Positions 19,981 to 29,892 of a stretch of 64,000 nt of DNA are shown piece after piece (position 1 is the stretch's first letter; every line of letters begins with the position of its first letter). The position numbers and the translations under genes are program-made. The notes under the pieces are model-generated. The model did not search any database and was not told where the DNA came from. It was given only the letters and a program-made list of their open reading frames with translations. The stretch comes from Pseudomonadota bacterium (GTDB taxonomy: Bacteria > Pseudomonadota > Gammaproteobacteria > Burkholderiales > Gallionellaceae), in the NCBI GenBank assembly GCA_026399735.1, contig JAPLQK010000069.1, positions 1-64,000 of the forward strand. The letters run 5' to 3'.

Positions 19981-20913
19981 TTACGCGAAATTAGTTAACG
20001 CCAGTGTCAGCGCTGCGCCGTCGTTGATGGCGGATGCCTGCTGATTAGTGTCGATACGCTTGTTCAAGCCTGCGAGCACACGACCCGGCGCGCATTCGAC
20101 ATTGTGCGTGATGCCCTGACGGCCGAATTCCAGCACGGTTTCAACCCAGCGCACCGGCGAATACAACTGGCGCACCAGCGCATCGCGAATCTGAGCAGCA
20201 TCGCTGTAAGCGGCGACATCGGCGTTATGCAACACCGGAATACTCGGCGCACCAATTGCAACCTTGCCCAGATACTCGCGCAACTGCTCCGCTGCGCCTT
20301 TCAACAGGCTGCAATGCGACGGTACGCTCATCGGCAACATGATGGCGCGCTTGGCGCCGCGAGCACGAGCCAGTTCCATGCCGCGCTCGACCGCTGCGCG
20401 GTTCCCTGCGATCACCACCTGCCCCGGCGAATTGTAATTGACAGCCTCCAGCACTTCACCCTGCGCGCCTTCGAGGCACACAGTACGCACGACTTCATCG
20501 TCCAGACCTAAAATCGCAGCGATGCCGCCCACGCCTTCAGGCACCGCCTGCTGCATGCACTCGGCACGGTAGCGCACCAGCGGCAACGCATCGGCAAAAC
20601 TCAATGCGCCGGCTGCGACCAGTGCGGTATATTCGCCCAGACTATGCCCGGCCATCATCGCAGGTGCAGCGCCGTTTTGCGACTGCCAGGCGCGATACAC
20701 CGCCACACCTGCGGTCAGCATGATAGGTTGCGTATTCACAGTGGCATTGAGCTCCGCGTCGCTGCCATCCAAAACCAGTTGCCACAGATCCTGTTTCAAC
20801 ACATCGGAGGCTTCAGTGAAAGTGTCGCGCACCGCAGTAAAATCGGCGTAGCCGTTCATCATGCCGCGCGATTGAGAACCTTGCCCGGAAAATACGAAAG
20901 CGAATTTAGTCAT
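19981..20913 (-). CDS. fabD: Malonyl-CoA:ACP transacylase FabD
   Basis: Loads malonyl groups onto ACP. 310 residues, with FSGQGSQ near the N-terminus, the nucleophile elbow GHSLGEY near residue 90, and catalytic His in VPSHCSLL near 200. Family length is normal. The 110-base spacer to fabH carries a 7-base periodic tract. Confidence 0.97.
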   Translation of the reverse strand: MTKFAFVFSGQGSQSRGMMNGYADFTAVRDTFTEASDVLKQDLWQLVLDGSDAELNATVNTQPIMLTAGVAVYRAWQSQNGAAPAMMAGHSLGEYTALVAAGALSFADALPLVRYRAECMQQAVPEGVGGIAAILGLDDEVVRTVCLEGAQGEVLEAVNYNSPGQVVIAGNRAAVERGMELARARGAKRAIMLPMSVPSHCSLLKGAAEQLREYLGKVAIGAPSIPVLHNADVAAYSDAAQIRDALVRQLYSPVRWVETVLEFGRQGITHNVECAPGRVLAGLNKRIDTNQQASAINDGAALTLALTNFA

Positions 20914-20922
20914 AGAAACAGT

Positions 20923-20971
20923 TGATAGTTATTAGTTGATAGTCGTAAGTAGCAAGTCGCCGGTAGTGAGT
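20923..20971. repeat. Heptad-periodic tract in the fabH-fabD spacer
   Basis: Seven consecutive 7-mers, six ending in AGT and one (20958-20964) in GGT: TGATAGT, TATTAGT, TGATAGT, CGTAAGT, AGCAAGT, CGCCGGT, AGTGAGT. The tract lies 9 bases upstream of the fabD start codon, so it would be in the fabD leader of the operon mRNA. Not coding; no hairpin is obvious. Confidence 0.75.
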
Positions 20972-21023
20972 TGGATTTATCCGCTACGCTGCCGGCAACC
21001 AAAAACCGAAAACTGTTTCTCAG

Positions 21024-21983
21024 TTACCACCTGAGCAGCACCGCACCCCAGGTAAATCCGCCGCCGATGGCTTCGAGCAAGACATTTTGTCCGGCCACAA
21101 TACGGCCATCCCGCACCGCCACATCCAGCGCCAGCGGAATCGAAGCCGACGAAGTATTGCCGTGATCGGCGACGGTGACCACCACGTTATCCAGGCTAAG
21201 CCCGAGCTTTTTGGCAGTGGCTTCAATGATGCGGATATTGGCCTGATGCGGTACCAGCCAGTCGATGTCGGTGTCTTTTAATCCTGCCTGCGTCAGCACT
21301 TCATCAACCACGCGGCTTAGCACGGTGACGGCAAATTTGAATACGGCCTGACCTTCCATCCTGATGAACGGGTCGCCTTGCACAACGCCATCGCAGATAC
21401 TGCCATCCACCCGCAACAATGCGTGGTGCTGACCATCGGAATGCAGCTTGGCGGCCAGAATACCGGGCGCGTCGCTGGCCTGCAAGATCACCGCACCCGC
21501 ACCGTCACCGAATAACACGCAGGTCGTGCGATCTTTCCAGTCCAGCATACGCGACATGATTTCAGCACCCACCACCAGCACCGTCCTGGCCTGGCCGCCG
21601 CGTATGTATAAATCAGCGGTATTCAGCGCATACACGAAACCGCCGCACACCGCCTGCATGTCGAATGCCGCACCGCCGTTTTTGATGCCGAGCTTGTCTT
21701 GCAGGATACAGGCGGTACTGGGGAAAATTTTGTCAGGACAGGTGGTCGCGACGATGATCAGATCGATATCGTTCGCACTGATGCCGGCCATCTCGATGGC
21801 ACGCAGACTGGCCTGCAATGCAAGGTCGCTGGTTGCTTCACCGTCCGCTGCGATATGCCGCTGATGAATGCCGCTGCGCGACACGATCCATTCATCAGTC
21901 GTATCCACGATCTTTTCCAGATCAAAATTGGTCAGCGTTTTGGCCGGCAGATAACTACCGGTACCGATAATCTTTGCATGCAT
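21024..21983 (-). CDS. fabH: 3-oxoacyl-ACP synthase III FabH
   Basis: Starts fatty acid synthesis by condensing acetyl-CoA with malonyl-ACP. 319 residues; catalytic Cys in [11 protein letters not shown] near 113, His in VPHQANIRI near 246, and Asn in DHGNTSSAS near 276. The start codon shares a base with the plsX stop. Confidence 0.98.
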   Translation of the reverse strand: MHAKIIGTGSYLPAKTLTNFDLEKIVDTTDEWIVSRSGIHQRHIAADGEATSDLALQASLRAIEMAGISANDIDLIIVATTCPDKIFPSTACILQDKLGIKNGGAAFDMQAVCGGFVYALNTADLYIRGGQARTVLVVGAEIMSRMLDWKDRTTCVLFGDGAGAVILQASDAPGILAAKLHSDGQHHALLRVDGSICDGVVQGDPFIRMEGQAVFKFAVTVLSRVVDEVLTQAGLKDTDIDWLVPHQANIRIIEATAKKLGLSLDNVVVTVADHGNTSSASIPLALDVAVRDGRIVAGQNVLLEAIGGGFTWGAVLLRW

Positions 21984-23029
21984 CAGGACACTCCCAATTG
22001 GGTATTTTGACGTTCATTGTGCCACTTTTCGATATGCTCGCTGATGTGCTGCCACATACTCTCGCGCGCTTCCTCTGCCGCCTTCTCAATGGCGCAGCGG
22101 AACGCAAACACATCCGCCGAACCGTGGCTCTTCACCACGATACCGCGCAGCCCCAGAAAACTCGCGCCATTGTAGCGCCGGTGATCCAGTCTGTGCTTGA
22201 ATGCGCGGAGCACAGGCAACGATATCAGCGCTGCAAGCCTGGTGTACAAACTCTTTGAAAAACCTTCCTTCAGAAAGCCGCCCATCATTTTGGCGACCCC
22301 TTCGGCGGTCTTAAGCGCAACATTACCGACAAAACCGTCGCACACCACCAGATCGGTGACGCCATTGAAGATGTCGTTGCCTTCGACGTTCCCGTAGAAA
22401 TTAAGGTCGCTGGCTCGCAGCAACAGCGCGGCCTGTTTGACCACCTCGTTGCCCTTGATATCCTCAGAACCGATATTGAGCAGACCCACCGTAGGGTTAG
22501 GCTTGTGCTCAAGCGCGGTGACCAGAGATGCGCCCATCATCGCAAATTGCAGCAAATGTTCGGCACTGCAATCGGTATTGGCGCCCAGATCGAGCATACA
22601 CACCTGACCGTTTTTGGTCGGCAGATAAGATGCAATGGCAGGACGATCGATACCAGGAATGGTTTTGAGCACATAACGCGCCGTTGCCATCAGCGCACCG
22701 GTATTACCCGCGCTGATACAGGCCGATGCCTCGCCGCTCTTGACCAGATTAATGGCCACGCGCATCGAGGAATCTTTTTTGCCGCGCAAGGCGGACTGAG
22801 GCTGCTCGTCCATACCGACCACCTGCGATGACGGATGAACGCGCAGGCGCTCACCAAACGCATCAGGTTTGATTCCCAGCGTTCGCAATCCGGTATTAAT
22901 AGCATCGGGATGACCCACCAGAATGATGGTATCGCGGGGATACTGCTTCAGATACTCGACGGCGGCAGGGATAGTGACTGCGGTACCGTGGTCGCCCCCC
23001 ATCGCATCGATAGCTAATGTGACATCCAC
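21983..23029 (-). CDS. plsX: Phosphate acyltransferase PlsX
   Basis: Converts acyl-ACP to acyl-phosphate for phospholipid synthesis; peripheral membrane protein. The frame opens at 23065, but GTG at 23029 has AAGGA upstream at 8 bases and gives the conserved [17 protein letters not shown]-terminus (348 residues). Glycine-rich [15 protein letters not shown] motif follows near residue 90. Sits between rpmF and fabH as in most bacteria. Confidence 0.96.
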   Translation of the reverse strand: MDVTLAIDAMGGDHGTAVTIPAAVEYLKQYPRDTIILVGHPDAINTGLRTLGIKPDAFGERLRVHPSSQVVGMDEQPQSALRGKKDSSMRVAINLVKSGEASACISAGNTGALMATARYVLKTIPGIDRPAIASYLPTKNGQVCMLDLGANTDCSAEHLLQFAMMGASLVTALEHKPNPTVGLLNIGSEDIKGNEVVKQAALLLRASDLNFYGNVEGNDIFNGVTDLVVCDGFVGNVALKTAEGVAKMMGGFLKEGFSKSLYTRLAALISLPVLRAFKHRLDHRRYNGASFLGLRGIVVKSHGSADVFAFRCAIEKAAEEARESMWQHISEHIEKWHNERQNTQLGVS

Positions 23030-23079
23030 TAAGTGATCCTTGGCGATGAACTCAGACAAAACCAAATCCGATAGAAATG

Positions 23080-23105
23080 AAAACGCAGCCGACGAGTCGG
23101 CTGCG
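23080..23105 (-). terminator. Hairpin with short T run between rpmF and plsX
   Basis: Minus strand: perfect 9-base stem CGCAGCCGA / TCGGCTGCG, loop of 4, then TTTTC. It lies 16 bases downstream of the rpmF stop. The T run is short, so a partial terminator that keeps L32 output above plsX is the likely role; an RNA processing or stability hairpin is the alternative. Confidence 0.6.
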
Positions 23106-23121
23106 CTGAAGACGTTGAGAC

Positions 23122-23301
23122 TTAGTCAGCCTTGGTCTTTACTACTTTTCTGCCACGATAGAAACCGGTCGGGCTAATGTGATGACGCAGATGATTTTCG
23201 CCGGTTGTCGGCTCAATCGCCAAAGCCGGTGATGTCAAAAAATCATGGGCGCGATGCATACCACGCTTGGAAGGGGACTTTTTATTTTGCTGAACTGCCA
23301 T
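23122..23301 (-). CDS. rpmF: 50S ribosomal protein L32
   Basis: Small basic large-subunit protein; 59 residues, [20 protein letters not shown] at the N-terminus and the [14 protein letters not shown] motif near the C-terminus. No cysteine pairs, so it is the zinc-free (C-) form. AAGGAG lies upstream of the ATG. Position between yceD and plsX is the conserved one. Confidence 0.97.
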   Translation of the reverse strand: MAVQQNKKSPSKRGMHRAHDFLTSPALAIEPTTGENHLRHHISPTGFYRGRKVVKTKAD

Positions 23302-23326
23302 GCTATTACTCCTTGGATAAATCTAA

Positions 23327-23821
23327 TTAATTGCGTTTCAAATTCTCTAATACTGCAAAAGGATTCCGCTTGCCCTTTTGCTTATCTTCACCTTCATCCG
23401 CCTGACAAGCGCCCAAGTCATGCATAGGAGCGATAGGCAGGCTTAACAGAATCTCGTCTTCCAGCAACTCCAGCACATCCAGATTTTTATCAGCAAGAAT
23501 CCCGTCAAACTCTTCTTCCTGATCATCCAACGCATCCAGACTCGCCTGATCGCACAGCAGCAGGCGCGCATCATGCTGTACCGCATAATCCATGCCCTTC
23601 AGACAACGCTGACAACGCAACTGACAACTGCCATTAATACTGATATCTAATACGAAACGCCCCTGATCATCCTGCCCGCCTTGCAGGATATAATGCAAAC
23701 TCCCTTGCGGGTTATCCAGCAACTCCTGCAAACGTGACAACTCCGCAACAGGCACTTTCGCGTCTATTTGCTTGCCGTTTTCGGCAAAATCCAGGCTATC
23801 AATAATAGGTCGTGCGTACAT
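23327..23821 (-). CDS. yceD: YceD family protein (DUF177), 23S rRNA accumulation protein
   Basis: Conserved partner of rpmF, reported in E. coli and plants to affect 23S rRNA accumulation; biochemical role unclear. Acidic protein with the family's CQLRCQRCLK cysteine motif near the middle and an acidic EEEFDG stretch. I chose ATG at 23821 (MYARPIIDSLDFA, 164 residues) by family N-terminus; an ATG at 23851 adds ten residues and has an AGGA far upstream. 25 bases before rpmF. Confidence 0.9.
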   Translation of the reverse strand: MYARPIIDSLDFAENGKQIDAKVPVAELSRLQELLDNPQGSLHYILQGGQDDQGRFVLDISINGSCQLRCQRCLKGMDYAVQHDARLLLCDQASLDALDDQEEEFDGILADKNLDVLELLEDEILLSLPIAPMHDLGACQADEGEDKQKGKRNPFAVLENLKRN

Positions 23822-24005
23822 GAGCCGCGCATGATATATTTTTCGCAGCATTCTGTCAAAAATCCTGCTTAAAATACTGAAAAAAACTGCATAATAACCA
23901 TGTTACCGGTACATTCGATCAGGGTTCATGCCACGTTCCCCGCACAACTCCGTTATTGCGTGAATGATCCGGGAGTCAGAAAAATCACATGTTAAAGGAA
24001 TTGTA

Positions 24006-24590
24006 TTGAGTTCTCAGTTACTGGTTTTAGCCTCCACTTCCCCTTATCGCTGCGAACTGTTAAAGCGCCTGCAACTCCCCTTTACCACCGCATCTCCTGA
24101 TGTGGATGAGACACCGCAGCCCGATGAAGCAGCACGAGCGACATCGCAACGGCTGTCTCAGGAAAAAGCACGTGCCGTTGCAGACCGCTATCCGGATGCC
24201 CTGATTATTGGTTCGGACCAGGTCGCCCTGCTGGAGGGTCAGCAAATCGGCAAGCCGCTGACCCACGACAATGCGGTCAGGCAGTTGCGCAGCATGCGCG
24301 GCAAGACCACCTGCTTTTATACCGCGCTGACGCTGCTCAACAGCCGCACGGGTCGCATACAGACCGAAGTGGCGGAAAATTACATCACCTTGCGCAACCT
24401 GACCGACGAAGAGATCGAGGGTTATTTGCTCAAGGAACAACCCTATAACTGCGCCGGCAGCGCAAAATCTGAGGGTCTGGGCATTGCACTGATGAGCAGC
24501 ATGACGGGCGACGACCCGAATGCACTGATCGGCCTGCCGCTGATTCTGCTGATTGAAATGCTGCGCCGCGAAAATGTGAAACTATTTTGA
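24006..24590 (+). CDS. Maf-family nucleotide pyrophosphatase, YceF type
   Basis: House-cleaning pyrophosphatase; the YceF subgroup hydrolyses m7GTP. Likely start is TTG at 24006 ([11 protein letters not shown]), with AAAGGA 6 bases upstream; the frame's ATG at 23964 has no ribosome site. About 194 residues. Seen: ASTSPYR near the N-terminus, [10 protein letters not shown] with the catalytic Asp near 70, [11 protein letters not shown] near 150 and GLPLILL near the C-terminus, which match YceF more than YhdE. Divergent from yceD, as in many proteobacteria. Confidence 0.9.
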   Translation: MSSQLLVLASTSPYRCELLKRLQLPFTTASPDVDETPQPDEAARATSQRLSQEKARAVADRYPDALIIGSDQVALLEGQQIGKPLTHDNAVRQLRSMRGKTTCFYTALTLLNSRTGRIQTEVAENYITLRNLTDEEIEGYLLKEQPYNCAGSAKSEGLGIALMSSMTGDDPNALIGLPLILLIEMLRRENVKLF

Positions 24591-24592
24591 AC

Positions 24593-25315
24593 ATGACAAA
24601 CAACTTAGGTACCCTGTATCTGATTCCCTGCACGCTGGGCGACACACCCGCAGAGCAGGTATTACCGCAGCACGTGATCAACATTGCGCGGTCTTTGCAA
24701 CATTACGTGGTAGAGCAGGCCAAGACGGCACGGCAATTCCTGTCAGCACTCAAACACGAACATCCCATCCAGTCGCTGCATTTCGCTACGCTCAACGAAC
24801 ACACTGCTGCCGCCGAACTGCCTGCGCTGCTGGCACCCCTGCTGGCGGGACACGATGTCGGCATTATCTCCGAAGCGGGCTGCCCTGGCATCGCTGATCC
24901 GGGTGCCGCACTGGTCAATCTGGCACACAAGAGCGGCATCCGCGTCATTCCACTGGTCGGCCCCTCCTCCATTCTGCTGGCATTGATGGCATCAGGCATG
25001 AACGGACAATGTTTCGCCTTTCACGGCTATTTGCCGATAGCCGAATCCGACAGAAACAAAATGATCACAACGCTGGAGTCGGAATCGGCTAGCCGACGTC
25101 AAACCCAGATGTTCATTGAAACGCCGTATCGCAATGACAAGCTGTTCAACGCACTGCTCGCCCAATGCCGCCCGCAAACGCTGTTATGTGTCGCCACAGA
25201 CATCAGCCTGCCCTCTGAGCAGATACAGACGCGCACCGTAGTGCAATGGAAATCAAAGCCAGCACCGCAACTGAACAAGCGACCCAGCCTGTTTTTATTG
25301 CTCGCAAACCGTTAA
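24593..25315 (+). CDS. Tetrapyrrole-methylase-family SAM methyltransferase (short RsmI-like)
   Basis: 240 residues of the SAM-dependent tetrapyrrole methylase fold, related to RsmI (16S rRNA C1402 ribose methylase). Seen: GTLYLIPCTLGD at the N-terminus, SEAGCPGIADPGA near 100 and VPLVGPSSI near 125. It differs from true RsmI in lacking the helical insert and DTR motif after strand 1, so it is probably a paralogue with another, unknown substrate. The ATG at 24593 lies 2 bases after the maf stop, so the two are an operon. Confidence 0.82.
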   Translation: MTNNLGTLYLIPCTLGDTPAEQVLPQHVINIARSLQHYVVEQAKTARQFLSALKHEHPIQSLHFATLNEHTAAAELPALLAPLLAGHDVGIISEAGCPGIADPGAALVNLAHKSGIRVIPLVGPSSILLALMASGMNGQCFAFHGYLPIAESDRNKMITTLESESASRRQTQMFIETPYRNDKLFNALLAQCRPQTLLCVATDISLPSEQIQTRTVVQWKSKPAPQLNKRPSLFLLLANR

Positions 25316-25338
25316 TTTGAACTTAATCATTTTTTTAG

Positions 25339-25367
25339 TTGCGATTAAACTCGCAATCTGATATTAA
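25339..25367 (+). promoter_or_regulatory. Predicted sigma-70 promoter of dksA
   Basis: -35 TTGCGA (25339-25344), 17-base spacer, -10 TATTAA (25362-25367), 35 bases upstream of the dksA ATG. Moderate consensus match. Confidence 0.45.
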
Positions 25368-25402
25368 AGCGGACTTAATTTTTTACACGTCGGAGAAGTG
25401 CC

Positions 25403-25825
25403 ATGTCGCAACTATCACTAAAGCCCATCGCCCCCTATCAAACAACCGAGGGCGAGTCCTACATGAACCAGAATCAGCGCGAACATTTTCGCCAGGTTCT
25501 GCAGTCAATCAAGTCAGGCCTGGGTGAAGATATCGACCGTACCGTACACACCATGCAGGACGAAGCGACTGTGTTTGCCGACCCGAACGACAGAGCCACG
25601 CAGGAATCAGACATCAGCCTGGAACTGCGCAATCGCGATCGTGAGCGCAAACTGATCAAGAAAATCGATGAAATGCTCGTAAAAATAAAAGCCGATGAAT
25701 ATGGCTACTGCGAAAATTGCGGCATCGAAATCGGCTTAGGGCGCCTCGAAGCCCGCCCGACCGCCACTCAATGTATCGACTGCAAATCGCTGGACGAAAT
25801 CCGAGAAAAACAGATGGCCAAGTAA
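25403..25825 (+). CDS. dksA: RNA polymerase-binding transcription factor DksA
   Basis: Binds the RNA polymerase secondary channel and, with ppGpp, mediates the stringent response. 140 residues: N-terminal region, coiled coil with the acidic tip DPNDRA (the functional Asp-Asp-Ala are kept), LELRNRDRERKL, and a four-cysteine zinc finger CENC...CIDC. GGAG lies before the ATG. Full canonical DksA, not the short or two-cysteine variants. Confidence 0.97.
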   Translation: MSQLSLKPIAPYQTTEGESYMNQNQREHFRQVLQSIKSGLGEDIDRTVHTMQDEATVFADPNDRATQESDISLELRNRDRERKLIKKIDEMLVKIKADEYGYCENCGIEIGLGRLEARPTATQCIDCKSLDEIREKQMAK

Positions 25826-26020
25826 TTGGACATCTTTTTCTGCGCCAGCTAAAAGCAGATGGAAAAATAACACTTTGCCATCTGGCTCTGCAGGGATGAT
25901 ACCCAGTGGGCATCAACTCGCAAACGATTAAGGCAGGGATGGTATTCAGCGAACATCGAATGGCAAAATAAAACATTATTAATCAACATGTTATTCCATA
26001 TTCTCAACACATCTTCACAA

Positions 26021-26048
26021 TAAAAAACCCGCCGAAGCGGGTTTTTTA
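26021..26048. terminator. Bidirectional terminator between dksA and pnp
   Basis: Stem ATAAAAAACCCGC / GCGGGTTTTTTAT with a CGAA loop. A run before and T run after the stem allow use by both convergent genes; it is 19 bases from the pnp stop and about 195 from the dksA stop. The 190 bases between dksA and the hairpin hold no gene I can see. Confidence 0.85.
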
Positions 26049-26066
26049 TTCACATCAAATTACTGA

Positions 26067-28172
26067 TTACTCGGCAATAGACGCGCCATTCGCAGAAGGG
26101 GCATCCAGCAGCGCCTTCATGGAAAGCTTCATACGGCCACGGTCATCCATCTCCAGCAGCTTCACGCGCACAACCTGACCTTCCTTGAGGTAGTCGCCCA
26201 CGCTGTTGACGCGCTCGTGTGCGATCTGGGAGATGTGCAACAGACCATCCTTGCCCGGCAGGATATTGATCAAAGCGCCGAAGTCGAGCAACTTGACCAC
26301 CGGACCTTCGTAGATCTTGCCGACTTCAACATCCATCGCGATATCTTCGATACGCTTCTTGGCCAACTCACCCGCTTCTCCGTTTACGCTGGAGATGGTG
26401 ATATTGCCCGCATCGTCGATATCAATCGTAGTGCCGGTTTCTTCAGTCAAGGCACGGATAACCGCACCGCCCTTGCCGATCACGTCGCGAATCTTTTCAG
26501 GATTGATCTTCATCTTGATCATGCGCGGTGCAAACTCGGACAGTTCGCTGCGCACGCCGGACATGGATTCCTTCATGATACCAAGAATATGCATACGGCC
26601 TTCCTTGGCCTGACTCAATGCAGCCTGCATGATTTCACGGGTGATACCGTTGATCTTGATGTCCATCTGCAACGCAGTGATACCGTTTTCAGATCCTGCG
26701 ACCTTGAAGTCCATATCGCCCAGATGATCTTCATCACCCAGGATATCGGTCAACACGGCAAAACGGTTGCCTTCCTTGATCAGACCCATCGCGATACCTG
26801 CAACATGCGCCTTCAGAGGAACACCCGCATCCAGCATCGACAGGCAACCGCCGCAAACGGAGGCCATCGAACTGGAACCATTCGACTCGGTGATTTCGGA
26901 AACGATGCGAACTGCATAGCCGAAATCTTCTTCGTTTGGCAGCACGGCAACCAGTGCGCGCTTGGCCAGGCGACCGTGACCGATTTCACGACGTTTAGGA
27001 GAACCTACGCGTCCTGTTTCACCGGTTGCAAACGGAGGGAAGTTGTAATGCAACATGAAGCGATCAGTAAATTCACCTTGCAGCGCATCGACCTTCTGCG
27101 CATCGCGCATACTGCCCAATGTCGCCACGACGACAGCCTGCGTCTCTCCGCGTGTGAACAAGGCGGAACCGTGCGTGCGCGGCAGCACGCCGTTGCGGAT
27201 GGTGATCTTGCGCACGGTGCGCGTATCGCGACCGTCGATGCGAGGCTCACCGCTCAAGATTTGACCGCGAACGATCTTGGCTTCCAGCGCGCCGAACAAT
27301 TCATTGACGGCATTCTTTTCAAGATCAGGCGATACAGCCGCCATCACTTTACTGTGAATTGCAGAAATTGCATCGGTGCGTTCCTGTTTGGAGCGAATAG
27401 CGTAAGCTTTTTGCAGATCAGCGTCAGCCAGTTCTGCAATCTGAGCGATCAGCGCTTCATTCCTGGCAGGAGCTGTCCAGTCCCATGTCGGCTTGCCGAC
27501 TGCATCCGCCATTTCATTGATCGCTGCGATAACGACCTGGAATTGCTCATGGCCGAACATCACCGCACCCAGCATCACTTCTTCGGACAACTGCTGCGCT
27601 TCGGATTCCACCATCAGCACGGCACGGTCGGTGCCTGCAACAACCAGATCCATCTGCGAAGTCTTCAGTTCAGTCTGGGTCGGATTGAGCAGATATTGAC
27701 CGTCAAAATAACCCACGCGTGCAGCGCCGATCGGGCCTTCAAATGGAATACCCGAGATCGCCAATGCCGCAGACGCGCCGATCAGTGAAGGAATATCGGA
27801 ATCGATTTCGCTGTCAGATGACATGACGGTTGCGATGATTTGCACCTCGTTGTAGAAGCTTTCAGGAAACAGCGGACGCAGCGGACGATCGATCAGACGG
27901 GACGTCAGAATTTCCTTTTCGCTGGCGCGGCCTTCGCGTTTGAAGAAACTGCCTGGAATCTTGCCTGCGGCGTAGGTTTTTTCCTGATAATCCACGGTCA
28001 GCGGGAAAAAGTCCTGCTCAGGTTTGGCGTCTTTACGACCGACCACGGTGACCAGCACCACGGTGTCATCTAAGCTCACCAGAACTGCACCACTTGCCTG
28101 ACGGGCGATTTCGCCGGTCTCTATGGTCAACTGATGCTTACCGAACGCGATTGTTTTTTTGAAATGACTCAA
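26067..28172 (-). CDS. pnp: Polyribonucleotide nucleotidyltransferase (PNPase)
   Basis: Phosphorolytic 3'-5' exoribonuclease and degradosome component. Two RNase PH domains ([17 protein letters not shown] in the first), then KH domain [15 protein letters not shown] near 560 and a C-terminal S1 domain. The frame extends to 28205, but TTG at 28172 ([10 protein letters not shown]) has AGAGG at 7 bases and matches the family N-terminus (701 residues). Follows rpsO, the classical pair. Confidence 0.97.
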   Translation of the reverse strand: MSHFKKTIAFGKHQLTIETGEIARQASGAVLVSLDDTVVLVTVVGRKDAKPEQDFFPLTVDYQEKTYAAGKIPGSFFKREGRASEKEILTSRLIDRPLRPLFPESFYNEVQIIATVMSSDSEIDSDIPSLIGASAALAISGIPFEGPIGAARVGYFDGQYLLNPTQTELKTSQMDLVVAGTDRAVLMVESEAQQLSEEVMLGAVMFGHEQFQVVIAAINEMADAVGKPTWDWTAPARNEALIAQIAELADADLQKAYAIRSKQERTDAISAIHSKVMAAVSPDLEKNAVNELFGALEAKIVRGQILSGEPRIDGRDTRTVRKITIRNGVLPRTHGSALFTRGETQAVVVATLGSMRDAQKVDALQGEFTDRFMLHYNFPPFATGETGRVGSPKRREIGHGRLAKRALVAVLPNEEDFGYAVRIVSEITESNGSSSMASVCGGCLSMLDAGVPLKAHVAGIAMGLIKEGNRFAVLTDILGDEDHLGDMDFKVAGSENGITALQMDIKINGITREIMQAALSQAKEGRMHILGIMKESMSGVRSELSEFAPRMIKMKINPEKIRDVIGKGGAVIRALTEETGTTIDIDDAGNITISSVNGEAGELAKKRIEDIAMDVEVGKIYEGPVVKLLDFGALINILPGKDGLLHISQIAHERVNSVGDYLKEGQVVRVKLLEMDDRGRMKLSMKALLDAPSANGASIAE

Positions 28173-28239
28173 GATAGACCTCTTATGACATACATGACGC
28201 GCCATCGCGCCACGTTAAAATAGACGAGACTAAACGACA

Positions 28240-28259
28240 CGGGCCGCAATTGCGACCCG
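28240..28259 (-). promoter_or_regulatory. Palindromic hairpin in the rpsO-pnp spacer
   Basis: Near-perfect 20-base palindrome (CGGGTCGCAA TTGCGGCCCG on the minus strand, one mismatch pair) without a T run, 9 bases after the rpsO stop and about 70 before the pnp start. In E. coli an RNase III hairpin in the pnp leader mediates PNPase autoregulation; this may be the counterpart. Confidence 0.5.
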
Positions 28260-28268
28260 CTGGTAATA

Positions 28269-28538
28269 CTACTTACGAATTGCCAAACGCTTGATCAGAA
28301 TTTGGTAGCTCGCTTCATTCTTGCTCCTCAGGTAGTCGAGCAGCTTGCGACGGCGGCTAACCAGGCGCAACAAACCGCGACGGGAATGGTGATCCTTGGC
28401 ATGATCCTTGAAGTGATCTGTCAGGTAAGTGATACGTGCAGTGATCAGAGCCACTTGTACTTCCGGGGATCCGGTGTCGGCCGTAGCACGTTGATAGTCT
28501 GTCACGATTTGCGCTTTTTGCGCGGCGGTAATTGCCAT
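28269..28538 (-). CDS. rpsO: 30S ribosomal protein S15
   Basis: Primary 16S rRNA-binding protein of the platform. 89 residues with [27 protein letters not shown] and the C-terminal [16 protein letters not shown] lies 8 bases before the ATG. Own promoter predicted within the truB 3' end. Confidence 0.98.
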   Translation of the reverse strand: MAITAAQKAQIVTDYQRATADTGSPEVQVALITARITYLTDHFKDHAKDHHSRRGLLRLVSRRRKLLDYLRSKNEASYQILIKRLAIRK

Positions 28539-28567
28539 TGGTTTTGCTCTCCTAAAAAAAGTGCTAA

Positions 28568-28597
28568 ATTATACTCTTGAATATGGTTACTGCTCAA
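28568..28597 (-). promoter_or_regulatory. Predicted sigma-70 promoter of rpsO
   Basis: Minus strand: -35 TTGAGC (28592-28597), 18-base spacer, perfect -10 TATAAT (28568-28573). It overlaps the truB stop codon, giving a leader of about 25 bases before rpsO. Confidence 0.6.
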
Positions 28598-29561
28598 CCA
28601 CTTCCGTCAAATCTGACTTGGCGGCCAATTTTGCTACACTGGAAATCAATCGTACCGGTGCGATGCGACGGCCTTGTTGCAAACCGACACCGACAAATCC
28701 ATCCGGACTGTACAGACCAACCTTGCCATCCGGCAAGCCTGTCTCCAACCCCAGACGCTGCCCTTGCGCCAGACGCTTGATCTGCACCTCGTCTAAAACC
28801 AACTGCGGCATGTCCGGCATCAGGCTGACCAGCGGCATCAGACAGGCATCACGCTCCGCATCGCTCATTTCCGTCAACTGCTGCAGAGTGTGCCCGTCGC
28901 TCAATTTGAAATGCGCAATCGCGGTGCGGCGCAAACCGATAAGATGAGCACCGCAGCCCAATGCTGCGCCGATATCCTCGGCCAGCGTACGCACATACGT
29001 GCCTTTGCTGCATCGTACGGAGATTTCCATTTCAACGCCTGCCCAACGGTTCACGGCCAACTCATGAATTAACACAGCGCGCACGGGCCGGTCTATGGTA
29101 ATCCCTTCGCGGATGTATTCGTAAAGCGGGCGCCCCTGATGTTTGAGCGCACTGTACATCGGGGGCAATTGCTCAATCTCCCCACGAAAACGCGCCAAAA
29201 CCATATCCAGATCAGACTGTGTAAAATTAACCGGCAACTCAGATGTAATTTCCCCCTCCGCATCCCCGGTCGCAGTGGTCTGCCCCAGACGCAGCAACGC
29301 AGTATAGGACTTATCCGCGTCCAGCAACGCGTTGGAAAATTTGGTTGCCTCACCGAAGCAGACCGGCAGCAGACCCGTGGCCAAGGGATCCAGCGTGCCG
29401 GTATGCCCGGCCTTTTCAGCCTGGAACAGGCGGCGAATCTTTTGCAGCGCATCGTTAGAGCTCAGTTCAAGCGGCTTATCGAACAGCAAAACGCCATCAA
29501 TAGCACGCCATTTATTCCTGAACTGCGGTTTACTTTTCGTCAAGATGAAAATCGCTGGCAA
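28587..29561 (-). CDS. truB: tRNA pseudouridine synthase B
   Basis: Makes pseudouridine 55 in the T loop of tRNAs. Catalytic Asp in [14 protein letters not shown] near residue 60, KPLELSSN upstream, and a C-terminal PUA-like region. No ATG is available at the N-terminus: TTG codons at 29561 (324 residues) and 29543 are the candidates, both overlapping the rbfA 3' end by 14-32 bases; neither has a clear Shine-Dalgarno, so translation is probably coupled to rbfA. Confidence 0.95.
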   Translation of the reverse strand: MPAIFILTKSKPQFRNKWRAIDGVLLFDKPLELSSNDALQKIRRLFQAEKAGHTGTLDPLATGLLPVCFGEATKFSNALLDADKSYTALLRLGQTTATGDAEGEITSELPVNFTQSDLDMVLARFRGEIEQLPPMYSALKHQGRPLYEYIREGITIDRPVRAVLIHELAVNRWAGVEMEISVRCSKGTYVRTLAEDIGAALGCGAHLIGLRRTAIAHFKLSDGHTLQQLTEMSDAERDACLMPLVSLMPDMPQLVLDEVQIKRLAQGQRLGLETGLPDGKVGLYSPDGFVGVGLQQGRRIAPVRLISSVAKLAAKSDLTEVVEQ

Positions 29562-29892
29562 CCGCCTGATCGATCATTTGCGACAAATGACTGCCACGCT
29601 CGACCGATGAGTCAAACACAAAATGTAATTGCGGCATGATGCGCAACTTGATGCTGCGTGCCAGACGGCTACGCAAAAATCCCGCTGCCCGATCCAGCCC
29701 CTCTTGCGCCTCTTCATGCTTACCATCCAGACGCGTAAAGAAAATTTTGGCATGTGAATAATCACCTGCCACCTCAACACCGGTGATGGTGACCAGCTTC
29801 ACGCGCGGGTCGTTGATTTCAAGACGCACCAGTTGAGCGATTTCCCGCTGCATCTGCTGCCCGACACGGTCTGTTCTCGCAAAATTAGCCAT
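29530..29892 (-). CDS. rbfA: Ribosome-binding factor A
   Basis: Late 30S maturation factor. 120-residue KH-type protein; [28 protein letters not shown] and [13 protein letters not shown] motifs match the family. Its start shares a base with the infB stop and its 3' end overlaps truB. Confidence 0.97.
   Translation of the reverse strand: MANFARTDRVGQQMQREIAQLVRLEINDPRVKLVTITGVEVAGDYSHAKIFFTRLDGKHEEAQEGLDRAAGFLRSRLARSIKLRIMPQLHFVFDSSVERGSHLSQMIDQAVASDFHLDEK

Noticed and set aside
20923-20971. Possible CRISPR or iteron cluster
   Set aside because: Seven-base units in a fatty-acid operon spacer with no replication or cas gene nearby.
26217-27788. 523-residue plus-strand open frame opposite pnp
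   Set aside because: Antisense shadow of pnp; no start signal and no recognisable domain.
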